A model generated the notes under the pieces. The model saw only the letters and a list, made by a program, of their open reading frames with translations, did no database searches and was not told where the DNA came from. A stretch of 64,000 nt of DNA from Tepidimonas sediminis (lineage in GTDB: Bacteria; Pseudomonadota; Gammaproteobacteria; Burkholderiales; Burkholderiaceae_C): contig NZ_VJND01000001.1 in assembly GCF_007556605.1 (NCBI RefSeq), positions 310,001-374,000 on the forward strand, in the 5' to 3' direction. Below, one piece after another: positions 10,195-23,356 of the stretch. Numbering within the stretch: the stretch's first letter is position 1; every line of letters begins with the position of its first letter. The position numbers and the translations under genes are program-made.

Positions 10195-10699
10195 GACCCA
10201 GGGGATCGCCCGCGCAGCCGGGGAGGGCGCGGCCGAAGCGGATGCGCGGCTGCGCCGCAATGCGCTCGGTCAGCTGCAGTGGCGCCGCGATGACGGCGTC
10301 TGGATCGGGCCGGTGACGCCGGTGCGCGCCTTTCCGATCCAGGCGCCGCAGGCGGAGGTGGCGCTGCTGGGGCCGGATGGGCACGAGGTGGCTTACTGGT
10401 CCGATCCGGCCGCGTTGGCGCCGGGCGAGCGCGCCCTGCTGGAGCAGGCGCTCGCGGAGCGCGAATTCCTGCCGCGCATCCTGCGGCTGGTGGAGGTCAG
10501 CTCCTTTGCCACGCCGAGCACCTGGACGGTGGAGACCGACCGCGGGCGCACGCGCTTCGTGCTGAAGGGCGAGGAGGACATCCGCCGCATCGCCCCGGGC
10601 GTGCTGCTGGTGCAGGATGCGCACGGCGTGCAGTACCTGATCCGCGATCCGCAGCGGCTGGACCGCCACAGCCGGCGCTTGCTCGATCGCTTCATGTGA
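10178..10699 (+). CDS. DUF1854 family protein (cyanophycin-locus associated)
   Basis: 173 residues, soluble, no signal peptide. The C-terminal half carries features I associate with DUF1854: FLPRILRLVEV, then STWTVETDRGRTRFVLKGEEDIRRI, then a final block containing YLIRDPQRLDRHSRRLL. The N-terminal ~30 residues are Ala/Glu/Arg-rich and probably disordered. Its start lies inside the last codons of the upstream ABC gene (17-base overlap), indicating translational coupling and a shared role, for example as an accessory subunit or regulator of the transporter. No catalytic motif is recognised; function is unknown. Confidence 0.85.
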   Translation: MSAKPETQGIARAAGEGAAEADARLRRNALGQLQWRRDDGVWIGPVTPVRAFPIQAPQAEVALLGPDGHEVAYWSDPAALAPGERALLEQALAEREFLPRILRLVEVSSFATPSTWTVETDRGRTRFVLKGEEDIRRIAPGVLLVQDAHGVQYLIRDPQRLDRHSRRLLDRFM

Positions 10700-10725
10700 G
10701 GCGCGCCTGCGCCCCACGCCTGTCA

Positions 10726-11514
<789 letters not shown>

Positions 11515-11528
11515 GGGGCAAGGGGGTG

Positions 11529-12659
11529 TCAGGCCGACAGCAGGTCGCCGCTGCGGATCGGGCGCGCGCCGGCGACCTTGGCCACTTCGAGACCGGCGAT
11601 GGCGTAGCGCTCGCGGCTGCGCGCGTAAAGCGTGCCACCGTGGGCGGCCGTCAGCGTCGTCACGCGATCGCTCATTGGGTCGACGATGTCGGCCACGGCG
11701 TCGCCGGGCTGCAGCCGCGCGCCCACCGGCGCCCGGAAGACGATGACCCCCGGATGCGGCGCGCGCAGGATCTCGGTGCCGGCCAGCGGCGTGGGCGTGC
11801 AGCGCGGCGGCGGTGGGGTGCCCGGGTCGCCCGCCAGGACGCCGATCTGCTGCAGGTAACGCACGATCGCTTCGGCGTCCTGCGCCGCCAGCGCGTGATC
11901 GACATCGGCCTCGCCGCGCAGCTCGACGGTGGCGCTGGCGCACGCCTGCGGCAGCGGGGCTTGGCTTGCCTCGGCACGCAGCCGCGCCGCCAGCTGCGAC
12001 CACAGGCCGGAGAGCTGCTCGTCGAACGGCTGGCCGCCGGCACCGTAGTCCGCCACGAGCACCGTCTCGGCCCCCAGCCACGCCGCCAGCGGCTCCAGCT
12101 GCGGCCAGCACGCGGTTTCGCTGTAGAGGTGCAGCACGGCCTCGCTGTCACAGTGCAGGTCCAGCACCACGTCGGCGTCCACGGCCAACCGCATCAGCGT
12201 CAGCCGCAAACCCTGCAGCTCGGTGGCCGCGGGCCGCTCGGCCAGCGCCTGCCGCACCGCCTCGCGCACCCGCTGCACGTTGGCCTCGGCATCCGGCCCG
12301 AGCGCGGCCCCGACCCGTTCCCACGCCAGCGTCGCCAAGTCGGGATAGTGGCGGTTGAAGTTTTCCGAGGTGCCGAGCTCGAAGCGTCCGAGCGGCCGGT
12401 GGTCGAGGCGCTGCGCCAGCCCGATCGGGTTGGCCGCCGGCACCAGCACCACCTCGCCGCGCAGCGCGCCGGCGCTTTCCGCTTCCAGCAGCCGGCGGCG
12501 CAGGTGGTGCGCCACCAGCATGCCCGGCAATTCGTCGGCATGGAGGCTCGCCTGCACGTACACCTTCGGGCGGGCGCCCGCGACACCGAAATGCAGGCTG
12601 GTGACGGTGCGCTGCGTGCCAAGGCTCGAGCAGGGCAGGGGATGGTGCTCAATGCGCAT
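11529..12659 (-). CDS. Succinylglutamate desuccinylase/aspartoacylase-family deacylase
   Basis: 376-residue zinc carboxypeptidase-like (M14/AstE-AspA) protein. The metal ligands are visible as H40-x2-E43 in [10 protein letters not shown] and a later histidine in [10 protein letters not shown]. The C-terminal ~80 residues form the beta-rich domain found in succinylglutamate desuccinylase/aspartoacylase relatives ([21 protein letters not shown]). It removes an acyl group from an N-acylated amino acid or similar compound; the exact substrate cannot be read from sequence. It sits between the permease and ATPase genes of an amino-acid transporter, so it probably acts on an imported acyl-amino acid. 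Not assigned as AstE because no other arginine succinyltransferase-pathway gene is nearby. The start at 12659 lies 5 bases downstream of the hisM stop. Confidence 0.85.
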   Translation of the reverse strand: MRIEHHPLPCSSLGTQRTVTSLHFGVAGARPKVYVQASLHADELPGMLVAHHLRRRLLEAESAGALRGEVVLVPAANPIGLAQRLDHRPLGRFELGTSENFNRHYPDLATLAWERVGAALGPDAEANVQRVREAVRQALAERPAATELQGLRLTLMRLAVDADVVLDLHCDSEAVLHLYSETACWPQLEPLAAWLGAETVLVADYGAGGQPFDEQLSGLWSQLAARLRAEASQAPLPQACASATVELRGEADVDHALAAQDAEAIVRYLQQIGVLAGDPGTPPPPRCTPTPLAGTEILRAPHPGVIVFRAPVGARLQPGDAVADIVDPMSDRVTTLTAAHGGTLYARSRERYAIAGLEVAKVAGARPIRSGDLLSA

Positions 12660-12664
12660 GGGGT

Positions 12665-13378
12665 TCAAGTCCGCCGCGGCCCGAGGTAGGCCAGGAAGCG
12701 CCGCTCGGCCAGCCGGAACAGCCCGACCAGCGCGAACGTGATGACGAGGTAGATCGCCGCGGCGAACAGGTACGCCTCGAACGGCAGGTAGAAATCCGAA
12801 TAGACGCGGCTGGCTGCGGCGGTCAGATCCAGCATCGCCGGCACGGTGCTGGCCAGACTCGTGCTGTGCAGCATCATCACCACCTCGTTGCTGTAGGCCG
12901 GCAGGCTGCGTCGCAAGGCGCTGGGCAGCACGATGCGCCACAGCACCTGCCGCGGGCTCATGCCCATCGCACGCGCAGCCTCGATCTCGCCGGGCGGGGT
13001 CTCGCGCATCGCGCCAGCAATGATCTCGGCGGTGTAGCCCGCGGTGTTGAGGGCAAAAGCCAGCAGCGCGCAGAAGAACGCCTCCTTGAACCAGGTCCAC
13101 GGCCAGACCTCGTCCCAGCGCGCCTGGATCCACTCCAGCTGCGCCAGCCCGTAGTAGATCAGATAGACCTGAATCAGCAGCGGCGTGCCGCGGATGACGT
13201 AGGTGTAGGCGCCAACGACGCGGCGCAGCCAGGCGTGACGGCTGGTCAGCGCCAGCGCCATCGCCAGCGCCAGCACACCCCCCACCGCGAGCGAGCCCAG
13301 CAGCAGCTTCAGCGTCGTGGCCAGCCCTTCGGCGTAGAGCTGCAGCTGGGCGGGCTCGAAGATGACGGACCAGTTCAT
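12665..13378 (-). CDS. hisM: Amino-acid ABC transporter permease (HisM-like)
   Basis: 237-residue inner-membrane permease of the His/Glu/Gln/Arg family. About five transmembrane helices are visible, with the cytoplasmic EAA loop at EIEAARAMGMSPRQVLWRIVLP, which docks on the ATPase. The segment YVIRGTPLLIQVYLIYYG is characteristic of this permease family. Start ATG 13378 (MNWSVIF) was chosen because upstream codons extend into hisQ; this leaves a 17-base gap to hisQ. It presumably pairs with HisQ as the heterodimeric channel. Confidence 0.93.
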   Translation of the reverse strand: MNWSVIFEPAQLQLYAEGLATTLKLLLGSLAVGGVLALAMALALTSRHAWLRRVVGAYTYVIRGTPLLIQVYLIYYGLAQLEWIQARWDEVWPWTWFKEAFFCALLAFALNTAGYTAEIIAGAMRETPPGEIEAARAMGMSPRQVLWRIVLPSALRRSLPAYSNEVVMMLHSTSLASTVPAMLDLTAAASRVYSDFYLPFEAYLFAAAIYLVITFALVGLFRLAERRFLAYLGPRRT

Positions 13379-13395
13379 GGTGGCGGCCTGCGGAT

Positions 13396-14094
13396 TCAGC
13401 CGTGCTGCCAAGCCTCGGCCGGCCGCACCCCGGCGCTGAAGCGCCGCTGCAGCCGCCGCAGCGCCCACAGCGACGCCGAGGTGTAGAGCAGGAACAGCGC
13501 GCCGACGAACAGGAAGAAGAAGAACGGCTCACGCGTGGCGGCCGAAGCCTGCTTGGCCAGGAAGGTCATGTCCTTCAGGCCGATGAGGCTGACCAGCGCC
13601 GTGCTCTTGATCAGCACCAGCCAGTTGTTGGTGAAGCCGGGCAGGGCGTGGCGCACCATCTGCGGCAGCGTGATGCGCACGAAGGTGGCCAGCCGCCCCA
13701 TGCCGAACGCCCACGCCGCCTCCATCTGGCCGCGCGGCACCGCCAGGATCGCGCCGCGGAACGTCTCGGTCATGTAGGCCCCGTAAATGAAGCCGATCGT
13801 GGCCACGCCGGCGGCGAACGGGTTGATGTCCACTGGCTCGGGCGAGCCCAGCGACTCCAGCAGCGCGTTGAGCCCGATCGTGCCGCCATAGAAGACGAGC
13901 AGCATCAGCACCAGCTCCGGCACGCCGCGGATCACGGTGGTGTAGAGCGTGGCCAGCGCCACCAGCGGCGCGCGACCCGACAGCTTGGCGCTGGCGCCAA
14001 GCAGCCCCAGCAGCACCGACAGCAGCAGCGCACCGAGCGAGACGCCCACCGTCAGCAGGGCGCCTTGCAGGATGCCGGGCAGGTAGTCGAACAT
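13396..14094 (-). CDS. hisQ: Amino-acid ABC transporter permease (HisQ-like)
   Basis: 232-residue membrane protein, five predicted helices, with the EAA loop in QMEAAWAFGMGRLATFVRITLPQ and the family segment TVIRGVPELVLMLLVFYGG. The length and N-terminus (MFDYLPGILQGALLTVGVS) match HisQ-type permeases. It lies 67 bases downstream of the binding-protein gene and just upstream of hisM. A Phe-rich stretch near residue 185 (FFFFLFVG) is part of a membrane helix. Confidence 0.93.
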   Translation of the reverse strand: MFDYLPGILQGALLTVGVSLGALLLSVLLGLLGASAKLSGRAPLVALATLYTTVIRGVPELVLMLLVFYGGTIGLNALLESLGSPEPVDINPFAAGVATIGFIYGAYMTETFRGAILAVPRGQMEAAWAFGMGRLATFVRITLPQMVRHALPGFTNNWLVLIKSTALVSLIGLKDMTFLAKQASAATREPFFFFLFVGALFLLYTSASLWALRRLQRRFSAGVRPAEAWQHG

Positions 14095-14161
14095 CGGGCT
14101 TCAATGACGACGCGCCGCCGGGACGCAGTGCCCGGACGGCGCGACGTTCAGGGCAGTGCGA

Positions 14162-14944
14162 TCAGTTGCCGTACGGGTCGAAGTCGAAGTACTTCTTCGC
14201 GATCTTCTCGTACGTGCCGTCGCTGCGGATGGCCTTGATGGCGGCGTTGATGTCGGCCTTGAGCTTGTCCTGGCCCTTGCGCATCGCCACGCCGACGCCG
14301 TAGCCGAAGTACTTGACGTCGTAGAGGTCCGGACCGACGAAGCCGTAACCCTTGCCTTCGGGCTTGCTCAGGAAACCACCGGTGACCTCGACCTTGTCGG
14401 CCACGGTGCCGTCCAGGCGCCCGGCCTTGATGTCGAGGTAGACCTGATCCTGCGCCTCGTAGGGGATGACCTGCACGCCAGCCGGCTTGAGTTCACCCAG
14501 CGCATACTTCTCCTGCGTGCTGCCCTTGAGCACGCCGATCTTCTTGCCTTTCAGCGAGGCGGGCCCGCTGTACGGCGTACCCTGCTTGACGACGATGCCG
14601 CTGGGCGTCTTGTAGTAGCGGTCGCTGAAGTCGACGACCTTGAGCCGCTCGTCGGTGATCGACATCGAGCTGATGATGACGTCATACTTGCGCGCCTGCA
14701 GACCCGGGATCATGCTGTCCCAGACCTGCTCGACGTAGACGCACTTGCGGTTGAGCTTGGCGCAGATCGCCTCGGCGATGTCGACGTCGAAGCCGGTGGG
14801 CTTGCCGTCCGGCGTCTTGTAGGTGAACGGCTCGTAGGTGGCGTCGATGGCCACGCGCAGCACGTTGCCTTGCTGCGCGTGGGCGGCACCGGCGGCCAGC
14901 AGCGCGGCGGCCACGGCGGTGCTGAGCAGGAGTCGTCGTTGCAT
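14162..14944 (-). CDS. Periplasmic polar amino-acid-binding protein (ArgT/HisJ-like)
   Basis: 260-residue solute-binding protein (SBP family 3). A Sec signal peptide MQRRLLLSTAVAAALLAAGAAHAQ ends at about residue 24. The mature protein starts LRVAIDATYEPFTYKTPDGKPTGFDVDIAEAI, and continues with SSMSITDERLKVVDFSDRYY, both typical of the Lys/Arg/Orn/His-binding group. It delivers the ligand to the HisQMP importer encoded downstream. The conserved ligand-loop layout suggests a basic or polar amino acid, but specificity is inferred. An upstream in-frame start at 15076 was rejected because it precedes the signal peptide with unconserved sequence. Confidence 0.92.
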   Translation of the reverse strand: MQRRLLLSTAVAAALLAAGAAHAQQGNVLRVAIDATYEPFTYKTPDGKPTGFDVDIAEAICAKLNRKCVYVEQVWDSMIPGLQARKYDVIISSMSITDERLKVVDFSDRYYKTPSGIVVKQGTPYSGPASLKGKKIGVLKGSTQEKYALGELKPAGVQVIPYEAQDQVYLDIKAGRLDGTVADKVEVTGGFLSKPEGKGYGFVGPDLYDVKYFGYGVGVAMRKGQDKLKADINAAIKAIRSDGTYEKIAKKYFDFDPYGN

Positions 14945-15065
14945 GATGGTTCGGTGAAAAGTGGAAGGTGCGGCCATTGTAGGCCGGCCGGGCCGGGGTG
15001 CGGGGTCGACGTGGGGTTTTTCCGGGGAGTCGTGGTCAGTGGCTTGGCCTTGGCCGTCACTTAAC

Positions 15066-15071
15066 ATAATA
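15066..15071 (-). promoter_or_regulatory. Possible -10 element upstream of the amino-acid ABC operon
   Basis: The only AT-rich patch in the 217-base gap upstream of the binding-protein gene contains TATTAT on the minus strand, about 120 bases before the start codon. No good -35 is found at 16-18 bases, so the call is tentative. Confidence 0.3.
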
Positions 15072-15161
15072 CACATTGTGGAACTTTCGGATGACCGGAG
15101 GCGAGGGTGAGCGCCGGCCCGCGCGCACCGGCCAGCGCCCGGGAACCGCGCATGGCGCCCG

Positions 15162-15845
15162 TCACCACGATCCCTTCGGCCGGCTGGCCCGCAGCGCCGC
15201 AGCGAGGCGCTGCACGACGTGCTCGCGGCCGCTGCGGCGCGCGAAGTCCAGCGCGTCGAGCCCCTGCTGGTTGCGCACCGTCGCGTCCGCGCCCTCCGCC
15301 AGCAGCAGGTCGACCACCTCCGAGCGCCCGTACAGCGCCGCCATCATCAGCGGCGTGGTGCCGTTGGGCGACTCGGCGTCCAGGTACGCGTGGTGGTCCA
15401 GCAGCAGCCGCGTGATCGGCAGCGCGGCCTCGGTCTTGCCGCTGGCCGCGTAATGCAGCGGCGTCCAGCCCGGCCGGTTGACCTGCGCGCCACGGCGCAG
15501 CAGCGCGCGCACGATGTCCTCGTGGCCGCGCAGCGCGGCGATCATCAGCGCGTTCTCGCCGGCCGGGTTGGTGGCCTCGACGTTCAGATCCCACTGCTCG
15601 GCCAAGTGCCTGGCCACCTTCAGCGCGTCGCGCTGCAGCGCCAGCACCAGCGGCGGGTTGAGGTCGGGATCCGGCGTGTTGATGTCGAGCCCGCGCAGCT
15701 GCAGCTCGAGGATGGTGCTGACGTCGTCGCGGATGATGGCGGTGATGAAGCGGTCGTAGGCACGCTGGGCGCGTGCGGGGGGTGCGACGGCCAGCGTCGC
15801 GACCGAAACGATCGTCGACAGCAGAAGGAGATGGCGCCGCTTCAT
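15162..15845 (-). CDS. Exported ankyrin-repeat protein
   Basis: 227 residues with a signal peptide (MKRRHLLLLSTIVSVATL...PPARAQ, ~27 residues) followed by about five ankyrin repeats from ~residue 60 to 215. Recognisable repeats include NPPLVLALQRDALKVARHL, GENALMIAALRGHEDIVRALL, WTPLHYAASG, GTTPLMMAALYGRSEVVDLLL and GLDALDFARRSGREHVV. The protein should act in the periplasm as a protein-binding scaffold; partner unknown. It is the last gene of the mltG operon, 58 bases after the tatD stop. Start ATG 15845 places the signal peptide at the N-terminus. Confidence 0.88.
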   Translation of the reverse strand: MKRRHLLLLSTIVSVATLAVAPPARAQRAYDRFITAIIRDDVSTILELQLRGLDINTPDPDLNPPLVLALQRDALKVARHLAEQWDLNVEATNPAGENALMIAALRGHEDIVRALLRRGAQVNRPGWTPLHYAASGKTEAALPITRLLLDHHAYLDAESPNGTTPLMMAALYGRSEVVDLLLAEGADATVRNQQGLDALDFARRSGREHVVQRLAAALRASRPKGSW

Positions 15846-15903
15846 GATCCTTCCCGCGAACTCGTGGATGGCACGCGCCAGGGCCTGCCCATCGGGCATG
15901 GCG

Positions 15904-16746
15904 TCACGCCTGGCCGGCGGTGGACTCCTGTTGCACGCGGTCGAACAGCCGGGTGAAGTTGTCGCTGGTGATGCGGCCGACCTCCTCGGCCGTGACGCCA
16001 TGCAGTTCGGCCAGCTGCGCCGCCACCAGGGGCACGTAGGCCGGGGTGTTGACCTTGCCGCGGTGCGGCACCGGCGCCAGGTAGGGGCTGTCGGTCTCGA
16101 TCAGCGTGCGATCCAGCGGCACCAGGCGCGCCACCTCGCGCAGGCTGGCGGCGTTCTTGAACGTCACGATGCCGGAAAACGAGATCAGGAACCCAAGGTC
16201 CAGCGCTGCGCGCGCCACCTCCAGGCTTTCGGTGAAGCAGTGAAACACCCCGCGCGCCGGCGGCAGTCCGTCGCCGCCGGTGGAGCCCAGCCCGCCCTCC
16301 TCGCGCAGGATCGCCAGGGTGTGGTCCGCCGCGGCGCGCGTGTGGATCACGAGCGGCAGGTCGGCGCGGCGCGCGGCGCGGATGTGGACGCGGAAGCGCT
16401 CGCGCTGCCACTCCATGTCGGCCACCGTGCGTCCTTCCAGGCGGTAGTAGTCCAGCCCCGTCTCGCCGATGCCAACCACGCGCGGACGCGCGGCCAGCTC
16501 CAGCAGCCGCTCGACGGTGGGGGCTTCGTCATGCTCGTGGTCGGGGTGCACGCCGACGGTGGCCCACAGGCGCGGGCTGCCGTCGGCCCCCTGCAGCGCG
16601 AGCCGGTGCACGGCGTCGAAGCGCTCCAGCGTGGTGCCGATGCACAGCGCGCGCGTCACGCCGGCGGCGCGCATCGCCGCCAGCACCGCGGGCAGGTCGG
16701 CCTGCAGTTCGGGAAAGTCGAGGTGGCAGTGGGAATCGGTGTACAT
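15904..16746 (-). CDS. tatD: TatD-family metal-dependent hydrolase (DNase)
   Basis: 280-residue TIM-barrel metallohydrolase. Metal ligands are seen as SHCHLD near the N-terminus, E in GIGETGLDYY, H in LVIHTRAAADHT, H in GVFHCFTES and the late D in LIETDSPYLAPVPHRGK. TatD proteins are Mg-dependent 3'-5' DNA exonucleases/quality-control nucleases in the cytoplasm. It occupies the usual position after holB-pilZ in proteobacteria, 50 bases after the pilZ stop. The ATG at 16746 opens directly with the metal motif, so the start is well supported. Confidence 0.95.
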   Translation of the reverse strand: MYTDSHCHLDFPELQADLPAVLAAMRAAGVTRALCIGTTLERFDAVHRLALQGADGSPRLWATVGVHPDHEHDEAPTVERLLELAARPRVVGIGETGLDYYRLEGRTVADMEWQRERFRVHIRAARRADLPLVIHTRAAADHTLAILREEGGLGSTGGDGLPPARGVFHCFTESLEVARAALDLGFLISFSGIVTFKNAASLREVARLVPLDRTLIETDSPYLAPVPHRGKVNTPAYVPLVAAQLAELHGVTAEEVGRITSDNFTRLFDRVQQESTAGQA

Positions 16747-16796
16747 CGTCGGCTCGGGGAGGTACGGGGCGCGTCCGGGCGGTGCCCGCTGGCGGG

Positions 16797-17173
16797 TCAG
16801 ACGGTCTGGGTCGGCTTGTCCGAGGCCAGCAGCGGCCCCAGGATTTCCTCGATGCGCGCCTTCAGCGCCCGCGCCCGCTCGTCGTGCGGAAAGCGGATGC
16901 CCACGCCCTGCGTACGCGCCCCGGTGGCGCCGGGCGGGGTGATCCAGGCCACCTTGCCGGCCACGGGGTAGCGCTGCACGTCATCCGGCAGGGTCAGCAG
17001 GACGTAGACGTCCTGCCCCAGCGTGTACTGGCGCGCCGAGGGCACGAAAATGCCGCCTTCGGCGAACAGCGGGATGTAGGCCGCGTACAGCGCGGACTTT
17101 TCCTTGATCGTGAGCTGGATGACCGTCGGACGGGGGTGCGCGGCCGCGTCGCCACCGGCGGGAGGGCCCATGT

Positions 17174-17177
<4 letters not shown>
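16797..17177 (-). CDS. pilZ: PilZ-type type IV pilus biogenesis protein
   Basis: 126 residues matching PilZ proper: SALYAAYIPLFAEGGIFVPS, then YTLGQDVYVLLTLPDD, then VAGKVAWITPPGATGARTQGVGIRF. In well-studied bacteria this protein is needed for type IV pilus function. It lacks the RxxxR and D/NxSxxG motifs that bind c-di-GMP, as expected for this subgroup. The start overlaps the holB stop by 4 bases (ATGA), the normal holB-pilZ arrangement. Confidence 0.93.
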
Positions 17178-21439
<4,262 letters not shown>

Positions 21440-21549
21440 CGGGGACGGCCGGGACGGCGCTGCGGGACAATACGGGCGCCGATCATAGCCGCCCGCACCG
21501 GCGGCCGTCCTCGGGCGGCGGGCCGCGGGCGCGATTGTTGCCGATTGCC

Positions 21550-22488
21550 ATGAACGACACGATGACCTTCGATCCGTCCGACGTGCCCTGCGGCGTGCTG
21601 GCGCTGGACGACTGGGGTGTGCTGCGCGCCGCCGGGCCCGACGCCGCGGCTTTCCTGCACGGCCAGCTGACCCATGACGTGCTGCATCTGACCCCACAGG
21701 CGGCCCGGCTGGTGGCCTGGTGCACGCCGAAGGGGCGCATGCTGATGAGCGCGGTCCTGTGGCGCCCGGCGGACGACGAATGCCTGCTGGCGCTGCCGCG
21801 CAGCCGCGTGGCGCCGGTGCTCAAGCGACTGGCGATGTTCGTGCTGCGCGCCAAGGTCACGCTGCAGGATGCGAGCGACGCCTGGCGCGTGTGGGGCGCG
21901 GCGGGCGCGGCGGTACCGCCCGGGCTGACGCAGCCCTGGACGGCCCGGCGCGACGACGAGGGTCGCCTGTGGGCCCGGTTGCCGGACGGCGCCGGCTGCG
22001 CCCGGGCGCTGACGCTGCAGCCTGCCGACGGCCGCCCCCTCCAGGGCCCGGCGCTGCCAGCCGCCTGGTGGCCCTGGCTGCAGGTGATGAGCGCGGTGCC
22101 GTTCGTCACCGAGCCGGTGGTGGAGGCGTTCGTGCCGCAGATGCTCAACTACGAGTCGGTGGGCGGGGTGCACTTCCAGAAAGGCTGCTACCCGGGACAG
22201 GAAGTGGTGGCGCGCGCGCAGTTCCGTGGCGCCATCAAGCGCCGCGGCGCGCTGCTGCGCGCCGAGGGGCCGGTGGCGGCGGGGCAGGAGGTCTTCCACC
22301 CCGCCGACCCGGACCAGCCCGCCGGGCTGGTGGCCGACGCCGCGCCGCACCCGCAGCGTGGCACGTGGTACGCGGTGGTCAGCGTGCAGACCTCGGCGCT
22401 GGATGGACAGCCCCTGCGCATCGGCGCGCCCGACGGCGTCGTCGCGCGCGTCGAACCCCTGCCCTATCCGTTGCGCGACGACCTCTGA
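21550..22488 (+). CDS. ygfZ: Folate-binding tRNA-modifying GTPase-like protein YgfZ
   Basis: 312 residues. YgfZ/IBA57 proteins are tetrahydrofolate-dependent helpers in maturation of certain Fe-S enzymes such as MiaB. The signature KGCYPGQE (in HFQKGCYPGQEVVARAQFRG) contains the essential cysteine; the N-terminal FLHGQLTHDV region also matches. The window also holds the isc operon, which this protein functionally complements. ATG 21550 was preferred over a TTG at 21535. Divergent from mltG. Confidence 0.93.
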   Translation: MNDTMTFDPSDVPCGVLALDDWGVLRAAGPDAAAFLHGQLTHDVLHLTPQAARLVAWCTPKGRMLMSAVLWRPADDECLLALPRSRVAPVLKRLAMFVLRAKVTLQDASDAWRVWGAAGAAVPPGLTQPWTARRDDEGRLWARLPDGAGCARALTLQPADGRPLQGPALPAAWWPWLQVMSAVPFVTEPVVEAFVPQMLNYESVGGVHFQKGCYPGQEVVARAQFRGAIKRRGALLRAEGPVAAGQEVFHPADPDQPAGLVADAAPHPQRGTWYAVVSVQTSALDGQPLRIGAPDGVVARVEPLPYPLRDDL

Positions 22489-22504
22489 AGCGGAGCGGGC
22501 GGAC

Positions 22505-23356
22505 GTGTGCCTGATCGGCTGGGCGTGGCGTCCCGGCACGCCCACACCGCTGTGGATCGCCGCCAACCGGGACGAGGCCTGGGATCGCCCCGCCGTGCCG
22601 CTGCGGCGCTGGCGTCTGCCGGACGGCACCGTAGTGCTCAGCGGCCGCGACCAGCTGGCCGGCGGTGCATGGCTGGCCTTCGGCGCTGGTGGGCGGTTGG
22701 CGATGCTGACCAACGTGCGCGCCGGGTCGTCGGCAGCCCGCTCGGCGCCGCGCAGCCGCGGGCTGCTGGTGACCGGCTGGCTGGGCGCCGACGCCCGCGT
22801 GCAGGACTGGCACGCGTGGCTGCGCGGCCATCCGGCCAGTGCCTATGAAGGTTGCAACCTGGTGCTGGCCGACGTCGCGACGGGCCAGTGGCGCTGGCTG
22901 ACCAACGTCGATCCCCGTGGCCGAGGCGAGCACTGGGACGACCTCGAAGAAATGCACGGCTGGTGGGGCGCGGACGTGCCGGTCGGCGTGCACGCGCTGT
23001 CGAATGCCGCGCTGGACACCCCATGGCCGAAGGCCGAGCGGCTGCACGCGGCGCTGGAGGCGGTGGCGGCTGGCAACTGCGCGCTCCCGAAGGCCGAGGC
23101 GGCACTGCGGGCGGTGCTGCAGACGCACGTCCCCTGCCCGCAGGGCGATCCGGCGGCACTGACGCGCAGCCCCTGGGTCCACTGGCCGCAGCGCCGCTAC
23201 GGCACGCGCAGCAGCCTGATCGCCTGGCTGGACAGCGCTGGCACGCTGCACGCGACCGAGTGGACCTACGCACCGGAACTCGGGCCGGACGGGATCCCTC
23301 ACGCATCGGTCAGGCGCCGCTCCATCCACTGGTGCGGGATGCCGACCTCCTCGTGA
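22505..23356 (+). CDS. NRDE (TANGO2-type) family protein
   Basis: 283 residues. The N-terminus has the family pattern: initiator then C-L-I-x-W followed by IAANRDEAWDRP, the NRDE motif that names the family. Later blocks GGAWLAFGAGGRLAMLTNVR and YEGCNLVLADV also match. TANGO2 proteins are linked to haem or lipid handling, with unclear chemistry. The start is GTG 22505, placing the conserved Cys at position 2 as in homologues; it lies 16 bases after ygfZ, so the two may be co-transcribed. The last 58 bases overlap the end of the convergent thioesterase-GNAT gene. Confidence 0.88.
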   Translation: MCLIGWAWRPGTPTPLWIAANRDEAWDRPAVPLRRWRLPDGTVVLSGRDQLAGGAWLAFGAGGRLAMLTNVRAGSSAARSAPRSRGLLVTGWLGADARVQDWHAWLRGHPASAYEGCNLVLADVATGQWRWLTNVDPRGRGEHWDDLEEMHGWWGADVPVGVHALSNAALDTPWPKAERLHAALEAVAAGNCALPKAEAALRAVLQTHVPCPQGDPAALTRSPWVHWPQRRYGTRSSLIAWLDSAGTLHATEWTYAPELGPDGIPHASVRRRSIHWCGMPTSS

